64,000 nucleotides of DNA from Sphingobacterium cellulitidis. Lineage in GTDB: Bacteria; Bacteroidota; Bacteroidia; Sphingobacteriales; Sphingobacteriaceae. The first letter of the stretch is position 1; every line of letters begins with the position of its first letter. Positions 19,093 through 28,827 of this stretch are shown in pieces. The position numbers and the translations under genes are program-made. The DNA lies in the NCBI GenBank assembly GCA_002245855.1, contig NOUX01000005.1, positions 248,001-312,000 of the forward strand, in the 5' to 3' direction. The notes under the pieces are model-generated. The model was not told where the DNA came from. It searched no databases and saw only the letters and a list, made by a program, of their open reading frames with translations.

Positions 19093-20472
19093 TTATTCCC
19101 CTATTGCATAATATATAAAACCAAGCTCCTCAATCTTTTTCCTATCCAAAAGCTTCCTACCATCAAACACAAATGATGGTTTTTTCATTGAGTCTTTAAT
19201 CCTTTTCCAATCTAAATCTTGGAACTCATCCCATTCAGTTAGTATGGCTAGTCCATGCGCATCTTTTGCGGCTTTATATGGATTATCAACAACACTTAGT
19301 AGCTCCTTGTTTTCATCTGCAGTTCTTGTAGCAAGGTAATCCAAATCCTTAAAGATTTGATCCTCTTGCACTTTTGGATCATAAACTACAACATGTGCTT
19401 GTTCATCAAGCAAATGGTCTGCGACGTATATGGCGGCTGATTCTCTGGTGTCATTTGTATTTTTCTTAAATGCCCATCCCATGAAAGCAATTTTCTTGCC
19501 ATTAACAGTATTGTACATCGATCGGATGATCTTTTCAGCAAATCGAGTCTTCTGATGATCATTAATTAAAATTACCTGCTGCCAATAATCCGCAACCTCA
19601 TTCAAATTATAAGAACGGGCTATATATACAAGATTTAGTAAATCCTTTTGAAAACATGACCCCCCGAATCCTACAGAAGCTTTTAGAAACTTGGAACCTA
19701 TTCTTGAATCCTGTCCAATCGCATGTGCCACTTCATCTACATTTGCGCCTGTTACCTCACACAATTCAGAAATCGAATTTATCGAGGAAACACGCTGTGC
19801 TAAAAATGCATTGGCAACTAGTTTGGAAAGTTCCGAAGACCATAAATTTGTACTTATGATACGCTCCGAAGGAACCCATGCCTCATAAATAGACTTCAGC
19901 GCATTTATGGCTTCTGGATCTTCACCTCCAATTAATATCCGATCTGGATTATGTAAATCAGGAATTGCTGTTCCTTCCGCTAGAAACTCTGGATTGGATA
20001 AAACATGGAATTGAACCCCTTTACCAGTGTGATCCAATATACTTTTAATCGTAGCGGCAGTTCTTACGGGAATGGTAGATTTCTCAACAATGATCTTCGA
20101 GGAGGTCGCGACATCCGCAATTTGTCGGGCACATAACTCAATAAACTTCAAATCTGCAGCTTGCCCTTTGCCTTTTCCGTACGTTTTGGTCGGTGTATTC
20201 ACGGAGATAAAGATCATATCTGCCTCAGATATGGCCTTTTCAATTTCGGTAGAAAAAAACAAGTTCCTCCCTCTCGCTTCAGCAACAACCGCATCTAAGC
20301 CTGGCTCATAAACTGGTAATTCCTCCAGATTATCTGAATTCCAAGCCTCTATCCTTGAAGCATTTAAATCTACGACAGTAACTTGAATATGTGGATTTTT
20401 CTGAGCAATAACAGACATGGTCGGCCCTCCAACATATCCTGCTCCAATACATGCAATCTTTGTGATATCCAT
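19093..20472 (-). CDS. ugd: UDP-glucose 6-dehydrogenase (eukaryote-like)
   Basis: 459-aa enzyme making UDP-glucuronate. It starts [20 protein letters not shown] and contains [46 protein letters not shown] and the catalytic Cys in [11 protein letters not shown]. The PGLD and KGKG blocks place it in the long, animal/plant-like Ugd group, different from the TviB- and WecC-type enzymes downstream. It is the first enzyme gene of the operon, 45 bp after the regulator gene. Confidence 0.95.
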   Translation of the reverse strand: MDITKIACIGAGYVGGPTMSVIAQKNPHIQVTVVDLNASRIEAWNSDNLEELPVYEPGLDAVVAEARGRNLFFSTEIEKAISEADMIFISVNTPTKTYGKGKGQAADLKFIELCARQIADVATSSKIIVEKSTIPVRTAATIKSILDHTGKGVQFHVLSNPEFLAEGTAIPDLHNPDRILIGGEDPEAINALKSIYEAWVPSERIISTNLWSSELSKLVANAFLAQRVSSINSISELCEVTGANVDEVAHAIGQDSRIGSKFLKASVGFGGSCFQKDLLNLVYIARSYNLNEVADYWQQVILINDHQKTRFAEKIIRSMYNTVNGKKIAFMGWAFKKNTNDTRESAAIYVADHLLDEQAHVVVYDPKVQEDQIFKDLDYLATRTADENKELLSVVDNPYKAAKDAHGLAILTEWDEFQDLDWKRIKDSMKKPSFVFDGRKLLDRKKIEELGFIYYAIGE

Positions 20473-20517
20473 TTTGATTTACCGAGTAATAATTGGCTTA
20501 ACACCAATTTACAATTT

Positions 20518-21030
20518 TCAATTTTCTTTTTGATATAAAATAATCTGCCCATTCACTTCATTAGGCTTTTCAAGGTATATCTTAATCCTTTTTCCAAGCA
20601 ACTTCTCGGTTTTTCCGCTTAGTTGCAATAAATATGCCGAATCAATAGTATTGCCAATTATTAAGACCTCAATAACTCCAGAATCTATGCCCTTAGCATA
20701 ATCTCCCAATAAAACAACTTGATCCACATCTCCAGTTCGGGAAAGAACATGATCAACAGCTTGATCGATTCCCAAAAAAGTACGGACTAAGGTTTGTAAA
20801 CTTTGAAAAAGCGGATGATTTACGTTAGCGCTATAATAAATTTTGTTGTTATTTTGAAATTTTATTAAGTAACCAGCTTCAGACAACTGGTTCAATTCTT
20901 TACGGATAGAATTAGTAGATTCATTGAACTCTTCAGCGATACCTCTCAAATATCCCTTGTTGTTCGAGTTTACAAAAAACTTGATCAACAACTTTAACCG
21001 GGTTTTGGATGTAATCAATGAATCCAACAT
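20518..21030 (-). CDS. Winged-helix regulator with degenerate nucleotidyltransferase-like domain
   Basis: 170-aa predicted regulator, first gene of the capsule operon. Residues 1-75 form a winged helix (SKTRLKLLIKFFVN, EFNESTNSIRKELNQLSEAGYL, the last being the recognition-helix region). Residues 95-165 resemble a minimal nucleotidyltransferase: LLGDYAKGIDSGVIEVLIIG lines up with the family pattern GSYARG..SDIDLLVI, but the Ser after Gly is Asp and the first metal-binding Asp is missing. Catalysis is therefore unlikely and ligand sensing is possible (inference). The ATG at 21030 is chosen over an upstream TTG because it begins the domain and lies about 13 nt from the predicted transcript start. 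No UpxY/NusG-type antiterminator is present. Confidence 0.8.
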   Translation of the reverse strand: MLDSLITSKTRLKLLIKFFVNSNNKGYLRGIAEEFNESTNSIRKELNQLSEAGYLIKFQNNNKIYYSANVNHPLFQSLQTLVRTFLGIDQAVDHVLSRTGDVDQVVLLGDYAKGIDSGVIEVLIIGNTIDSAYLLQLSGKTEKLLGKRIKIYLEKPNEVNGQIILYQKEN

Positions 21031-21048
21031 AATAACAAAAGTGAGCAA

Positions 21049-21080
21049 CAAAAGTACTCAACATTTTTATTATTAACAAA
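21049..21080 (-). promoter_or_regulatory. Bacteroidota-type promoter of the capsule operon
   Basis: On the minus strand TTTG (21080-21077) is followed by exactly 20 nt and then TACTTTTG (21056-21049). This is a full match to the -33 TTTG / -7 TAnnTTTG promoter described for Bacteroidota primary sigma factors. Transcription would start near 21043, giving a short leader to the ATG at 21030. Confidence 0.75.
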
Positions 21081-21119
21081 GAAACTTCGTTAACAAATTA
21101 TTAACCATGCTTTAATTTA

Positions 21120-21148
21120 ATAAAACTCCTTATTATTAAAAGTTTTAT
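21120..21148. promoter_or_regulatory. Inverted repeat upstream of capsule promoter
   Basis: ATAAAACT and AGTTTTAT form an 8-bp inverted repeat separated by 13 bp, about 40 bp upstream of the -33 element. It could be a site for the operon's own regulator or the end of a neighbouring transcript; nothing in the sequence decides this, and the arms are AT-rich. Confidence 0.25.
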
Positions 21149-21246
21149 GAGTTATTAGCTGCCATTTGAGTTAATGATTTTCGATTACCTTATTCTTACC
21201 TCATTCTTATCAACCTAAAACAAATTCCCATAAATAAGTTGTCTGT

Positions 21247-22950
21247 TTACTCTAATTTCTTCTTTAACCTTTGTTTAGCTTTTTTCACACCTTCAAGGGA
21301 AATGCCCATTAGCTCAGCTATACTTCTATTATTTAATCCCAACTTCATTAAAGACAGTAGGCGACAATCATTTTCTGTTAACCTAGGGTACAATTCTTTT
21401 TGGGTGTCTACATAGCCTGGATAGACTCGCTCAAATATATTGCTAAATTTTACCCAACGCTCTTCGGTCATTACATGATTTTCGAGCATTTTATTCAAAC
21501 GATCATTAACCTCCTCTTGACGGTCTGGAAAGTGATCCAGATTATACATCACTTCATTACGTAATCGCTGGATGGTCAAATCATTTTGTTTAATAGTAGC
21601 GGTGAAATCCTCTAATGAATTATTTAGAATGAGCAGTTCTCTATCCAACATTTGTTTTTCATATGAGAGTTCCAATTGATCCTTCTCTAATTCGGCATTC
21701 TTAAACAGTATCTTGTTCTTCGAACGGTTTACTAATAAAATAATAATGAGAAAAAATAAAACAAAGAAGATTACAAAATAAATATAAGATTGGTTTGTTT
21801 GCTTTCTTTTAAGCTCATAATTTTCAAGGTTCTTATGATATTTCTCTGTTTCCCATTTCCACGATGCTCGATGTAACTTCTCATAATCATCATTCTTATC
21901 CAAACTATCCTTCAAAACTAAGTGAGTACGAAGGTAATCTAGTTCTTTATTGAAGTCTCCTTTGCCTTTAGCAACCTTAGCCAACATTAAACATGCCTCA
22001 ACTTGATATTCAAGGAAATAAGGTTTATTTTCCATTAATTTAATAGCCTCATTGACATAGTTTTCTGCTTCTATTAAGTCATCTTCTTCTATATACATCC
22101 TTGCTAGCGCTAAATTGGCCCGCATAGCATCTAATGATTCATTAAATTTTAGTGAATACTCAATATTTTTCTTTACTAAATCAATGGCATGTGATCTTCT
22201 ACCTTCTTTCCAATAAAGATCAGCCAAATTCCCCGAGATAATGCCTATCCATACAGAATCCCTGGCCAATCCTGCAATATGTAGAGCTTTATTAAAATAA
22301 TCAGTAGCCTTTGAGTATGAGGAATCTTTTTTAGAATAAACACCCAATGCATTAACCATATCTATTCGATTGCGGCTCAAGGGTTCAGTAAAAGGCAAAA
22401 CAAGCTCTAAAAACTCGATTGCTTTTTTTTGATCCCCAATATAACTGTAAAATCTCGCTATAAAACCATAATGCAAAGTCAGTCTTGGGATTTTATTAAG
22501 ATTGATTGATGGTCTTAAATCATCTGCTTGAAGAAAATATGGAAACGCTTCACGAATTTTGCGATAAACAAAGTAATAATAACCTTGTCTAATCAATCCA
22601 ACCTGAAATAAATCTTGATCATGGCCCATGGAAACCAAATTATGAGCCTGTTGGAAATAAAAATTGCTCCGAATATTGACATTGTCAAAGGCAATAGAGA
22701 AACCATCTGCCATTAGCATATAATATGCCCATTTTAAGGGGATGCTACGGCGTTCATCAGCAATTTTTTTTACAGAATCTAACCTTCGAATTAATGCTAA
22801 GGTATCCCTTTGAAAATTTACATCAATTTTTAATATCCTCTCTAATTCTAAGAGAGAATTTTCCTTTTGATTTTGACCCATTAATTGATTGAACAAAGAG
22901 CTTAGAACCAAAAGGATCGATATTGCGGTTAAGGTCAAATTGTTTGGCAT
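21247..22950 (-). CDS. TPR, membrane-spanning LuxR-type regulator
   Basis: 567-aa one-protein signalling candidate. It has a signal peptide (residues 1-26), periplasmic tetratricopeptide repeats (about 60-370), one membrane helix (YIYFVIFFVLFFLIIILLV, near 393-411), a cytoplasmic coiled coil (about 412-500) and a C-terminal helix-turn-helix of the LuxR/sigma-4 type (LTENDCRLLSLMKLGLNNRS, then IAELMGISLEGVKKAKQRLK). Such proteins are common in Bacteroidota, often of unknown ligand. It lies between the capsule and rhamnose operons and could regulate either. It is transcribed alone. Confidence 0.85.
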   Translation of the reverse strand: MPNNLTLTAISILLVLSSLFNQLMGQNQKENSLLELERILKIDVNFQRDTLALIRRLDSVKKIADERRSIPLKWAYYMLMADGFSIAFDNVNIRSNFYFQQAHNLVSMGHDQDLFQVGLIRQGYYYFVYRKIREAFPYFLQADDLRPSINLNKIPRLTLHYGFIARFYSYIGDQKKAIEFLELVLPFTEPLSRNRIDMVNALGVYSKKDSSYSKATDYFNKALHIAGLARDSVWIGIISGNLADLYWKEGRRSHAIDLVKKNIEYSLKFNESLDAMRANLALARMYIEEDDLIEAENYVNEAIKLMENKPYFLEYQVEACLMLAKVAKGKGDFNKELDYLRTHLVLKDSLDKNDDYEKLHRASWKWETEKYHKNLENYELKRKQTNQSYIYFVIFFVLFFLIIILLVNRSKNKILFKNAELEKDQLELSYEKQMLDRELLILNNSLEDFTATIKQNDLTIQRLRNEVMYNLDHFPDRQEEVNDRLNKMLENHVMTEERWVKFSNIFERVYPGYVDTQKELYPRLTENDCRLLSLMKLGLNNRSIAELMGISLEGVKKAKQRLKKKLE

Positions 22951-23459
22951 GATAATATGTTCCTAAATTACAGGAAAAATTGACATAATTAAAGAACCTC
23001 TCCATAAATGCCCTCAAAGACAAACATGAATCAAAATTATTACCAGAAATTTACAAAGTCTTTGGTGAATTAAGTTGAACATGGAAATTAAATATAGGGG
23101 TTTGTTTATGGAACGATAATTCAATTCCCAAGCTTCGCATTTATTAAATAAGTTTAGAAATATTCAATCTAATAAAACCCTTCAACTAATAACCTATAAA
23201 TTTTAAAAATTTTCAATTAGGATATACTTCCAAAAAGCTGATGGATTAACCCAATTTATTAATCATATCCCATAGACTAGAATTAGGTTAACTCGTTTAG
23301 TATTAATAAATGGTTGGCGTAACTAGTAAAAACATAATTATTTAAATATACAATCGCTTCAGTGGTTGTCGAAGCATTCAAACATTCAAAAAATCCAGTT
23401 CAGAAACACTTTATTCCTCACTTCCGGAAGTCACTTGTAAATATTTATTTAGTTATTCA
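22951..23459. other. Noncoding region, 509 bp
   Basis: This lies between the end of the rfb operon and the start of the TPR/LuxR regulator gene, both on the minus strand. No supported gene was seen. It holds a TAATTTTG (minus strand, 23032-23039) that could be the regulator's -7 element, though the nearest TTTG is only 14 nt away, and a 12-bp perfect palindrome ACTTCCGGAAGT (23420-23431) just past rfbA. Confidence 0.5.
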
Positions 23460-24329
23460 TTATCTACTTATTTTCTTCAAATACTCAAAGTATACCCCCT
23501 TCAAATCTTTAACCCGATCGTATAAATCGACTTTTTGAATATATCCTTTCGATAATGCAATTTCCTCCAGACAAGCAACCTTTAAAGAAGTTCTTTTCTC
23601 AATCGTCTTAATAAATTCAGTGGCTTCAGATAAAGACTCATGTGTCCCTGTATCCAACCAGGCAAAGCCCCTTCCCAACAATTGTAACTGAAGAATATCT
23701 TTATTTAAATACTCCTGATTCACTGTAGTTATTTCTAATTCTCCACGATCTGAGGGTTGGACATTTTTAGCAATTTCTATTACCGAATTTGGATAATAAT
23801 ACAACCCTACAATGGCATAATTAGATTTCGGATCTTTTGGCTTCTCCTCTATATCATAGACTTTACCTGACTCATCAAACGCTGCAACCCCATACCGCTC
23901 AGGATCATCCACATAATAACCGAAAACAACTGCTTGTTTATCCTCTTCAACTTTCCTTCTGGCATCAAGAAGTTGCTGTTGTAAACCAGCACCGTAAAAA
24001 ATATTATCCCCTAGAATCAAACAAACATCATCATCCCCAATAAAATCTTCACCAATAATAAATGCTTGAGCTAATCCATCTGGTGAGGGTTGCTCTGCAT
24101 AAATTATCGATATGCCCAATTGTTCGCCATTACCAAATAACCTTTGGAAGTTTGGAAGATCTTGAGGTGTAGAAATAATTAATACATCACGTATTCCAGA
24201 TAACATTAATACCGATAAAGGATAATATATCATCGGCTTGTCATACACCGGAAGCAATTGTTTGGAAACGACCTGTGTCAGTGGATGAAGCCTAGTGCCT
24301 GATCCTCCAGCTAAAATTATTCCTTTCAT
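23460..24329 (-). CDS. rfbA: Glucose-1-phosphate thymidylyltransferase
   Basis: 289-aa enzyme making dTDP-glucose, first step of dTDP-L-rhamnose synthesis. It shows [11 protein letters not shown] (nucleotide binding), [25 protein letters not shown] and [19 protein letters not shown]. Full family length. Last gene of the operon rfbB-rfbC-rfbD-rfbA. Confidence 0.97.
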   Translation of the reverse strand: MKGIILAGGSGTRLHPLTQVVSKQLLPVYDKPMIYYPLSVLMLSGIRDVLIISTPQDLPNFQRLFGNGEQLGISIIYAEQPSPDGLAQAFIIGEDFIGDDDVCLILGDNIFYGAGLQQQLLDARRKVEEDKQAVVFGYYVDDPERYGVAAFDESGKVYDIEEKPKDPKSNYAIVGLYYYPNSVIEIAKNVQPSDRGELEITTVNQEYLNKDILQLQLLGRGFAWLDTGTHESLSEATEFIKTIEKRTSLKVACLEEIALSKGYIQKVDLYDRVKDLKGVYFEYLKKISR

Positions 24330-24357
24330 AATATTTTGTTCTTATTGATTGTTCTAT

Positions 24358-25224
24358 TTAATTTCTAGAAAGTTTCCCCAACATAATTTCAAGGCTATCC
24401 CGCCAATTGGAAACATGTGCTCCAAATGTGTTTTTTACCTTATTCTTATTTAGCAATGAATATGACGGTCGCCTAGCAGTTGTTGGAAAACTCGAGGTTG
24501 GGATCGGATTTATTTTACATTCTAATTTCGATATATCACGTATCGCAACAGCAAAATCAAACCAACTTATCCTTCCCTCATTGGAATAATGATAGATGCC
24601 AGGCACCCATTTTCTTTCTGTAATAATTTCTTTAATTAAGTCAGCTAAATCACGTGCGTAAGTTGGTGAACCTATTTGATCTGAAACAACATTAATTTCC
24701 TCTCTACTGCTCATCAAATAAAGCATTGTCTTTACAAAGTTCTTCCCAAAAGTTGAATAGACCCACGCTGTACGAATGATAATAGCATCCTGACAATACT
24801 CTAGGACGGCCAATTCTCCTTTTCGCTTGGTTGCGCCGTATACATTGATCGGGTCAGTGGGGCAATTCTCATCTAATGCTTTATCAATATTCCCCTGAAA
24901 CACATAATCAGTTGAAATATAGATTAACTTTACAGAATTGGACCTCGAGTATTTAGCAATCTCCAATGTAGCCAAATGATTGACTTTATCTGCTAGTTCT
25001 ATTTCCGTCTCAGCAAGATCTACCGACGTATATGCCCCAGAATGAATGATGATATCTGGATGTAAACTCTCAAGTTTACTTTGTATTAAAGTGGTTATGG
25101 AAAGATCTAAATCCTGACGATCTAAAAAGAGCAATTCAAATCTGGAATCTGATTTCCATATCGCTTTAAGTTCCGATCCTAATTGTCCTGAACTACCTGT
25201 TATTAATATCCGAGTGGTTTTCAA
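24358..25224 (-). CDS. rfbD: dTDP-4-dehydrorhamnose reductase
   Basis: 288-aa SDR-type reductase for the last step to dTDP-L-rhamnose. It shows ILITGSSGQLGSEL (cofactor binding), YISTDYVFQG and the YGATKRKGE motif with the catalytic Tyr and Lys. The start is a TTG codon, since no ATG occurs upstream in frame near the conserved N-terminus. It is preceded by AAAGGAG at a good distance, which is unusual for this phylum and supports the choice. It follows rfbC by 13 bp. Confidence 0.94.
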   Translation of the reverse strand: MKTTRILITGSSGQLGSELKAIWKSDSRFELLFLDRQDLDLSITTLIQSKLESLHPDIIIHSGAYTSVDLAETEIELADKVNHLATLEIAKYSRSNSVKLIYISTDYVFQGNIDKALDENCPTDPINVYGATKRKGELAVLEYCQDAIIIRTAWVYSTFGKNFVKTMLYLMSSREEINVVSDQIGSPTYARDLADLIKEIITERKWVPGIYHYSNEGRISWFDFAVAIRDISKLECKINPIPTSSFPTTARRPSYSLLNKNKVKNTFGAHVSNWRDSLEIMLGKLSRN

Positions 25225-25237
25225 AATGGGATCTCCT

Positions 25238-25792
25238 TTATTTCAGTGCAGTTATGGCTTCCTTAAATGTTGGAAGAGATTGATCTTTCTCAGAGACTGT
25301 GAGCTCATTATATGGCAATTTCCAATCTATATTCAGATCTTGATCATTAAATATAACCCCCCACTCAGCTTCTTTTTTATAAAGGTTATCGCACTTATAA
25401 AAAAACTCTGCTGTATCTGACAAAACGATAAAACCATGTAAAAATCCCCTTGGAACAAATAATTGCCTTTTGTTTTCAGCGGATAACAAAACCGCAACAT
25501 GTTGACCAAAGGTCTCAGAACCTGCCCTGGCATCTACTGCAACATCCAAAACCTCTCCTCGAATCACTCTTACCAATTTAGCCTGAGCAAATTCTCCAGC
25601 TTGCGCATGTAAACCTCGTAAAACGCCTTTTGATGAAAATGATTGATTGTCCTGAACAAAGGACACATCTAACCCGGTTTTATCCTTAAAAATAGATTCA
25701 TTGTAACTCTCAAAAAAATAACCGCGATTGTCTCCAAACACCCGGGGTTCCAAAATAAAACAGTCTTTTAGACCTGTAAAAAAGGCTTCCAT
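25238..25792 (-). CDS. rfbC: dTDP-4-dehydrorhamnose 3,5-epimerase
   Basis: 184-aa cupin-fold epimerase. Conserved blocks: FGDNRGYFFESYNE, VQDNQSFSSKGVLRGLHAQ (with the catalytic His), AVDARAGSETFG and PRGFLHGFIVLSD, with a Tyr in FFYKCDNLY. Full length. It sits between rfbB and rfbD with short gaps. Confidence 0.97.
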   Translation of the reverse strand: MEAFFTGLKDCFILEPRVFGDNRGYFFESYNESIFKDKTGLDVSFVQDNQSFSSKGVLRGLHAQAGEFAQAKLVRVIRGEVLDVAVDARAGSETFGQHVAVLLSAENKRQLFVPRGFLHGFIVLSDTAEFFYKCDNLYKKEAEWGVIFNDQDLNIDWKLPYNELTVSEKDQSLPTFKEAITALK

Positions 25793-25812
25793 AAATCTTT
25801 AAAACCTACCTC

Positions 25813-26868
25813 CTAAATATTATTATAATGTTTTTCATAATAATTCCTATAGTTCCCAGAAGCAACTTTTTCTAACCAATCTTGGTTATCTAAAAACCAA
25901 TCAATAGTTTGCGAAAGGCCTTGCTCAAAAGTAACACTTGGTGTCCATCCTAATTCATTCTTTATTTTATTAGCATCAATGGCATACCTTAGATCATGAC
26001 CAGGTCTATCTTTTACAAAGGTGATTAATTTTTCTGAAGTTCCTGGATCACGACCAAGCTTTTCATCCATTTGCTTACACAGCTCTCGAACTAGATCTAT
26101 ATTTTTCCATTCATTAAATCCACCAATATTATAGGATTGACCATTTTTTCCCTCATGAAATACTGTATCTATTGCTCTTGCATGATCAATAACATACAAC
26201 CAATCTCGGGTATATTTACCATCTCCATATATAGGAAGCGATTTATTGTTGATAATATTTAAGATACAAAGTGGAATTAATTTCTCAGGAAAATGGTTTG
26301 GACCATAATTATTTGAACAATTTGTAATTACCACAGGTAGACCATAGGTATCATGATATGCACGAACAAAATGATCTGAGGCCGCTTTTGAGGCCGAATA
26401 AGGTGAATGCGGATCATAACTCGTCTCTTCTGTAAAAAGCCCAGTATCCCCCAATGCGCCAAAAACCTCGTCGGTAGAGATATGGTGAAACCGCTTCCCC
26501 TCAAAATCAGATCCCCATAAATCCTTTGCAGCATTTAATAGATTCACTGTTCCAATTACATTCGTATTCACAAAAGCGAGGGGATCCTTAATGGACCTAT
26601 CCACATGTGATTCAGCAGCTAAATGCACTACAGCATCCGGACGAAAATCTGAAAAAATAGCTCCTATGGATTGTAAATCACAAATATCTGCCTTCACAAA
26701 AGTATAATTCGGTAAAGCTTCAATATCTGTGAGATTCTCTAAATTTCCAGCATAAGTCAATGCATCCAAATTCAAAATATGGTATTCAGGATATTTCAAC
26801 ACGAAATGTCTCACAACATGTGACCCTATAAAACCTGCCCCTCCTGTGATTACAATTGTTTTATTCAT
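25813..26868 (-). CDS. rfbB: dTDP-glucose 4,6-dehydratase
   Basis: 351-aa extended SDR enzyme. It shows [15 protein letters not shown] (NAD binding), [19 protein letters not shown], the catalytic [10 protein letters not shown] and [15 protein letters not shown]. First gene of the rhamnose operon. A near-consensus promoter lies directly before its start. It acts only on dTDP-glucose as far as the sequence shows, so it is not a substitute for the missing UDP-sugar dehydratase of the capsule operon. Confidence 0.97.
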   Translation of the reverse strand: MNKTIVITGGAGFIGSHVVRHFVLKYPEYHILNLDALTYAGNLENLTDIEALPNYTFVKADICDLQSIGAIFSDFRPDAVVHLAAESHVDRSIKDPLAFVNTNVIGTVNLLNAAKDLWGSDFEGKRFHHISTDEVFGALGDTGLFTEETSYDPHSPYSASKAASDHFVRAYHDTYGLPVVITNCSNNYGPNHFPEKLIPLCILNIINNKSLPIYGDGKYTRDWLYVIDHARAIDTVFHEGKNGQSYNIGGFNEWKNIDLVRELCKQMDEKLGRDPGTSEKLITFVKDRPGHDLRYAIDANKIKNELGWTPSVTFEQGLSQTIDWFLDNQDWLEKVASGNYRNYYEKHYNNI

Positions 26869-26872
26869 ATCA

Positions 26873-26900
26873 CAAAATAAACAATTTAAACCTTACCCAA
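26873..26900 (-). promoter_or_regulatory. Candidate promoter of the rfb operon
   Basis: On the minus strand TTG (26900-26898) is followed by 17 nt and TTATTTTG (26880-26873), one mismatch from TAnnTTTG. The element ends 4 nt before the rfbB ATG, so the transcript would begin at or next to the start codon. Confidence 0.4.
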
Positions 26901-27765
26901 TAAATCAACTGATTATTTTCAGCCAATTTGTAGTAGAAAATCTAAGTATTCTGGTTTTAACTTTATTAATATTTGGATTGATAAAAAAATATTCCAAAAT
27001 ATGCACCTATTAACCCAATTTTTAAACATAGAAATAGTTATTAAATTCGGAAATATTATGAGTCTTCAATTCACTACCCTGGAAAATTTCTTTAATAGAG
27101 ATTTGACATGAGAATAATCCGAATAATTTATAAAACTGTAAGGTTCTATTTATCCCATGGACTGAATTACATTTAATCAGTAGCATCTAATAAGAGACTG
27201 TGAAAAAAACATGGTTTTTTAAGAATGGGTGCTAATTTTACAAGTATGGACTCAGGCATTTCCCCAAAACAATAAAAACTGTACTGGCAGCACTACAGAA
27301 GATAACAATTAAAAATATTATTGAAACAGCAGCCAATTATAAGATGACCAAAGCAATAATCAAAAGATCCTAGGAACTCCATTACATAGAACAGAAACTT
27401 AAAAAAATATTGAAGGTCATTATAACCACATTGGTCATCAGTTAAGTCGTCACAATTCTTACGCTGCTAAATCAGGCCTTGATCGGAAAGCTGGTGTCAT
27501 TTTTATCAGCTGAAGTAGATTTCTTCAAACTTTCTTCAATGGGTGCAGTATTAACAATGAAAGGTAGCACCTACAGGTGGAACAAAACGAAATCATTAGT
27601 TTTAATATTAAATTATTATCCCATGAATCCAATTAACAATAATTTAACAAAATATTTTCCCTTAAAAATAAAATAATTCTTATCTTAGAGTTTAAAATTC
27701 TGGTTAGAAAAAAATAATATTTTAATACTTTTACAATAACACCCCCTCCTTTTAATTTTTAATTA
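26901..27765. other. Noncoding or decayed region between rfbB and the desaturase gene
   Basis: The two flanking genes diverge. No intact gene is supported. From about 27270 to 27670 one plus-strand frame runs with only two stops (TLTVLAAL-like and later IGKLVSFLSAEVDFF), which might be a relic, but I recognise no family in it. TACTTTTA at 27726-27733 is one base from a -7 element and could serve the desaturase gene. Confidence 0.4.
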
Positions 27766-28827
27766 ATGAATCCTTCTATCAAATTCAACAATGTAAACAC
27801 ATTGTTTTCTAAATCACTTAAACAAAGAACTTCAGACTACTTCAAAAACACCTCGCAGAAAAAAACAGGCAATAGAAAACTTTTTTTAAAAGCCGTTCTC
27901 TTATTAAGTACCTTTTTTATATTATATTATATTTTAGTATTTGTGCCTATTCACTGGTCTGTTGGAATATTCCTATGTATATTATTCGGAGCAAATCTTG
28001 CAGCCATCGGCTTTAACATCATGCATGATGCAGGACACAACTCATTTTCCGATAATAAACAACTTAACAATGTACTTTCCTATTCTCTAAATCTGCTAGG
28101 AGGCAATATATACTTCTGGAAACTAAAACATAACATCGCACACCACACATATACGAATATCGATGGTGAAGATCATGACATCGAGATCAAGTTCATGCGT
28201 ATACATCATGACCAAAAAATAAAGAAGCATCATCACTTCCAGCGATTTTACTTCCCTATATTATATGGAATTTCCTATTTAGCTTGGATATTTTACCAGG
28301 ATTATGAAAAGTACTTTAGAAAGAGAATGGGACAAACATCAGATCTTTTCCATTTTCCTTTAAAAGAAAAATTTATATTCTGGATTTCCAAAATCCTTCA
28401 TTTTTTATTTTTTATAATCATACCAGTATGGACTGTCGGTTTGATACCGACACTTGTAGGTATAGCAATCTCCGGAATAGTCTGTGGAATGAGTTTGGCT
28501 ACTGTTTTTCAACTTGCTCACGTGGTGGATGGGACTAAATTCAAAACTTTAAAAGAGTTTCGAATTGAAGAAGAATGGATGATCCACCAGATACAGTCGA
28601 CTGCCAATTTCGCAACTCAAAATAAAATTCTGACCTGGTTACTTGGAGGACTAAATTATCAAGTGGAGCACCATATTTTCCCCAAAGTTAGTCATGTCCA
28701 TTATCCTGCACTAAATCTTATTGTTCGAGAAACTTGTATAGAGTTTAATATACAATATAATGAATATACGTCATTTTGGAACGCATTCAAGTCTCACGTA
28801 AGAGTGATTCATGCCATGTCTAAATAA
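27766..28827 (+). CDS. Acyl-lipid/acyl-CoA fatty acid desaturase
   Basis: 353-aa membrane di-iron desaturase. The three histidine boxes are present: HDAGHNSF (near residue 88), HNIAHHTYTN (near 122) and QVEHHIFP (near 299). Four or more hydrophobic segments flank them. The QxxHH third box is that of front-end/linoleoyl-CoA-type desaturases, but the N-terminal cytochrome b5 domain of eukaryotic members is absent. It would introduce double bonds into membrane lipids, for example on cooling. It stands before cold-shock-type genes on the same strand. Confidence 0.92.
   Translation: MNPSIKFNNVNTLFSKSLKQRTSDYFKNTSQKKTGNRKLFLKAVLLLSTFFILYYILVFVPIHWSVGIFLCILFGANLAAIGFNIMHDAGHNSFSDNKQLNNVLSYSLNLLGGNIYFWKLKHNIAHHTYTNIDGEDHDIEIKFMRIHHDQKIKKHHHFQRFYFPILYGISYLAWIFYQDYEKYFRKRMGQTSDLFHFPLKEKFIFWISKILHFLFFIIIPVWTVGLIPTLVGIAISGIVCGMSLATVFQLAHVVDGTKFKTLKEFRIEEEWMIHQIQSTANFATQNKILTWLLGGLNYQVEHHIFPKVSHVHYPALNLIVRETCIEFNIQYNEYTSFWNAFKSHVRVIHAMSK

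Noticed and set aside
23420..23431. Palindrome ACTTCCGGAAGT as terminator of the rfb operon
   Set aside because: The arms meet with no loop and no T-run follows on the minus strand; mentioned only as a site.
25813..26868. RfbB as the missing dehydratase of the PglC-D-E-like triad
   Set aside because: It has all signatures of the dTDP-glucose enzyme and sits in a complete rhamnose operon, so dual use is not supported by the sequence.
27181..27480. Insertion-sequence remnant
   Set aside because: No terminal inverted repeats, target duplication or transposase motif could be found in the region.
27479..27676. 65-codon plus-strand frame before the desaturase gene
   Set aside because: It starts with TTG, has no recognisable motif and belongs to a longer frame broken by stops; kept only as a possible relic within the intergenic entry.
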